In this document: one piece after another, positions 11,552-11,648 of the stretch | How positions within the stretch are numbered: position 1 is the stretch's first letter | Layout of the letters: each line of letters opens with the position of its first letter | Origin: JBHHXR01 sp046757205 | GTDB lineage: Bacteria > Pseudomonadota > Alphaproteobacteria > Rhodobacterales > Rhodobacteraceae | DNA length: 11,648 nucleotides | Direction of reading: 5' to 3' | NCBI GenBank assembly: GCA_046757205.1 | Contig: JBHHXR010000105.1 | Location: forward strand, 1-11,648 | Position numbers and translations under genes: made by a program | Notes under the pieces: generated by a model | The model's input: only the letters and a program-made list of their open reading frames with translations | What the model was told of the DNA's origin: nothing | Database searches by the model: none

Positions 11552-11648
11552 ATGTTCAGGACCCTCTTCGCCGCGCTGCTGATGTTTCCGCTTGCGGCGG
11601 CAACCTGGATCGCCGACTGACCCAGATCGACAATGCGGTGGACAAGTT
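11552..11648 (+). pseudogene. Start of an exported protein, apparently frameshifted; runs off the window
   Basis: From ATG 11552, after GGGAG at 11541-11545, the frame reads a signal peptide MFRTLFAALLMFPLAAATWI and stops at TGA 11618-11620 after 22 residues. The next frame, from about 11617, gives LTQIDNAVDK to the window end, which looks like mature secreted protein. Adding one C in GCCGACTGACC would join them as AD-LTQIDNAVDK. So this is a recent frameshift, a sequence error, or a 22-residue hydrophobic peptide. It is divergent from hisA; its function cannot be told from this fragment. Confidence 0.5.

Noticed and set aside
1..11648. CRISPR array, tRNA, rRNA, intact IS or prophage
   Set aside because: No regularly spaced repeats, no tRNA-like cloverleaf noticed by eye, and the only transposase sequence is a short decayed fragment.

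Overview
The window looks like chromosomal DNA of a GC-rich alphaproteobacterium, most likely a Rhodobacterales/Rhodobacteraceae member. The grounds are the hisA-hisF-hisE run, the GGATATTT intergenic motif beside GC-rich hairpins, the cytochrome c' plus diheme cytochrome c pair, and the protein style. This is inference from gene content; no rRNA or tRNA is present to confirm it.

Layout. (1) 176-2600: a LysR-type regulator (minus) diverges from an exported cytochrome c' family protein and a diheme c-type cytochrome (plus). The 100-bp space between them carries two overlapping dyads. (2) 2601-3371: a graveyard with the C-terminal remnant of an IS481-type transposase (minus), the C-terminal remnant of an AbiEi-like antitoxin and a frameshifted, truncated AbiEii-like toxin (plus). 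(3) 3402-4377: a small exported protein overlapping a membrane protein whose C-terminal cytoplasmic part resembles an OmpR/ToxR winged helix, the reverse of the usual ToxR/CadC order. (4) 4392-7861 (minus): an ECF sigma factor, translationally coupled (ATGA) to a membrane-anchored YfbK-like von Willebrand A protein, then a TauE/SafE-type permease whose leader can fold over its ribosome binding site. (5) 8014-8997 (plus): a GT-A/GT8-like glycosyltransferase candidate. (6) 9182-11404 (minus): hisA, a small exported two-cysteine protein behind a strong hairpin that contains its Shine-Dalgarno, hisF and hisE, ending in a weak intrinsic terminator. (7) 11552-end (plus): the start of an exported protein that appears frameshifted just after its signal peptide.

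How the genes work together. The his genes make three steps of histidine biosynthesis. The ECF/vWA pair looks like a self-contained envelope signalling unit, with the vWA protein as the only visible candidate partner for the sigma factor. The cytochromes are probably controlled by the divergent LysR regulator. The most interesting candidates for undescribed biology are the inverted-order membrane winged-helix protein with its small exported neighbour, the ECF-vWA unit (including a possible second internal start), and the two leader hairpins that hide ribosome binding sites. I see no complete defence system, CRISPR array, prophage or intact mobile element.
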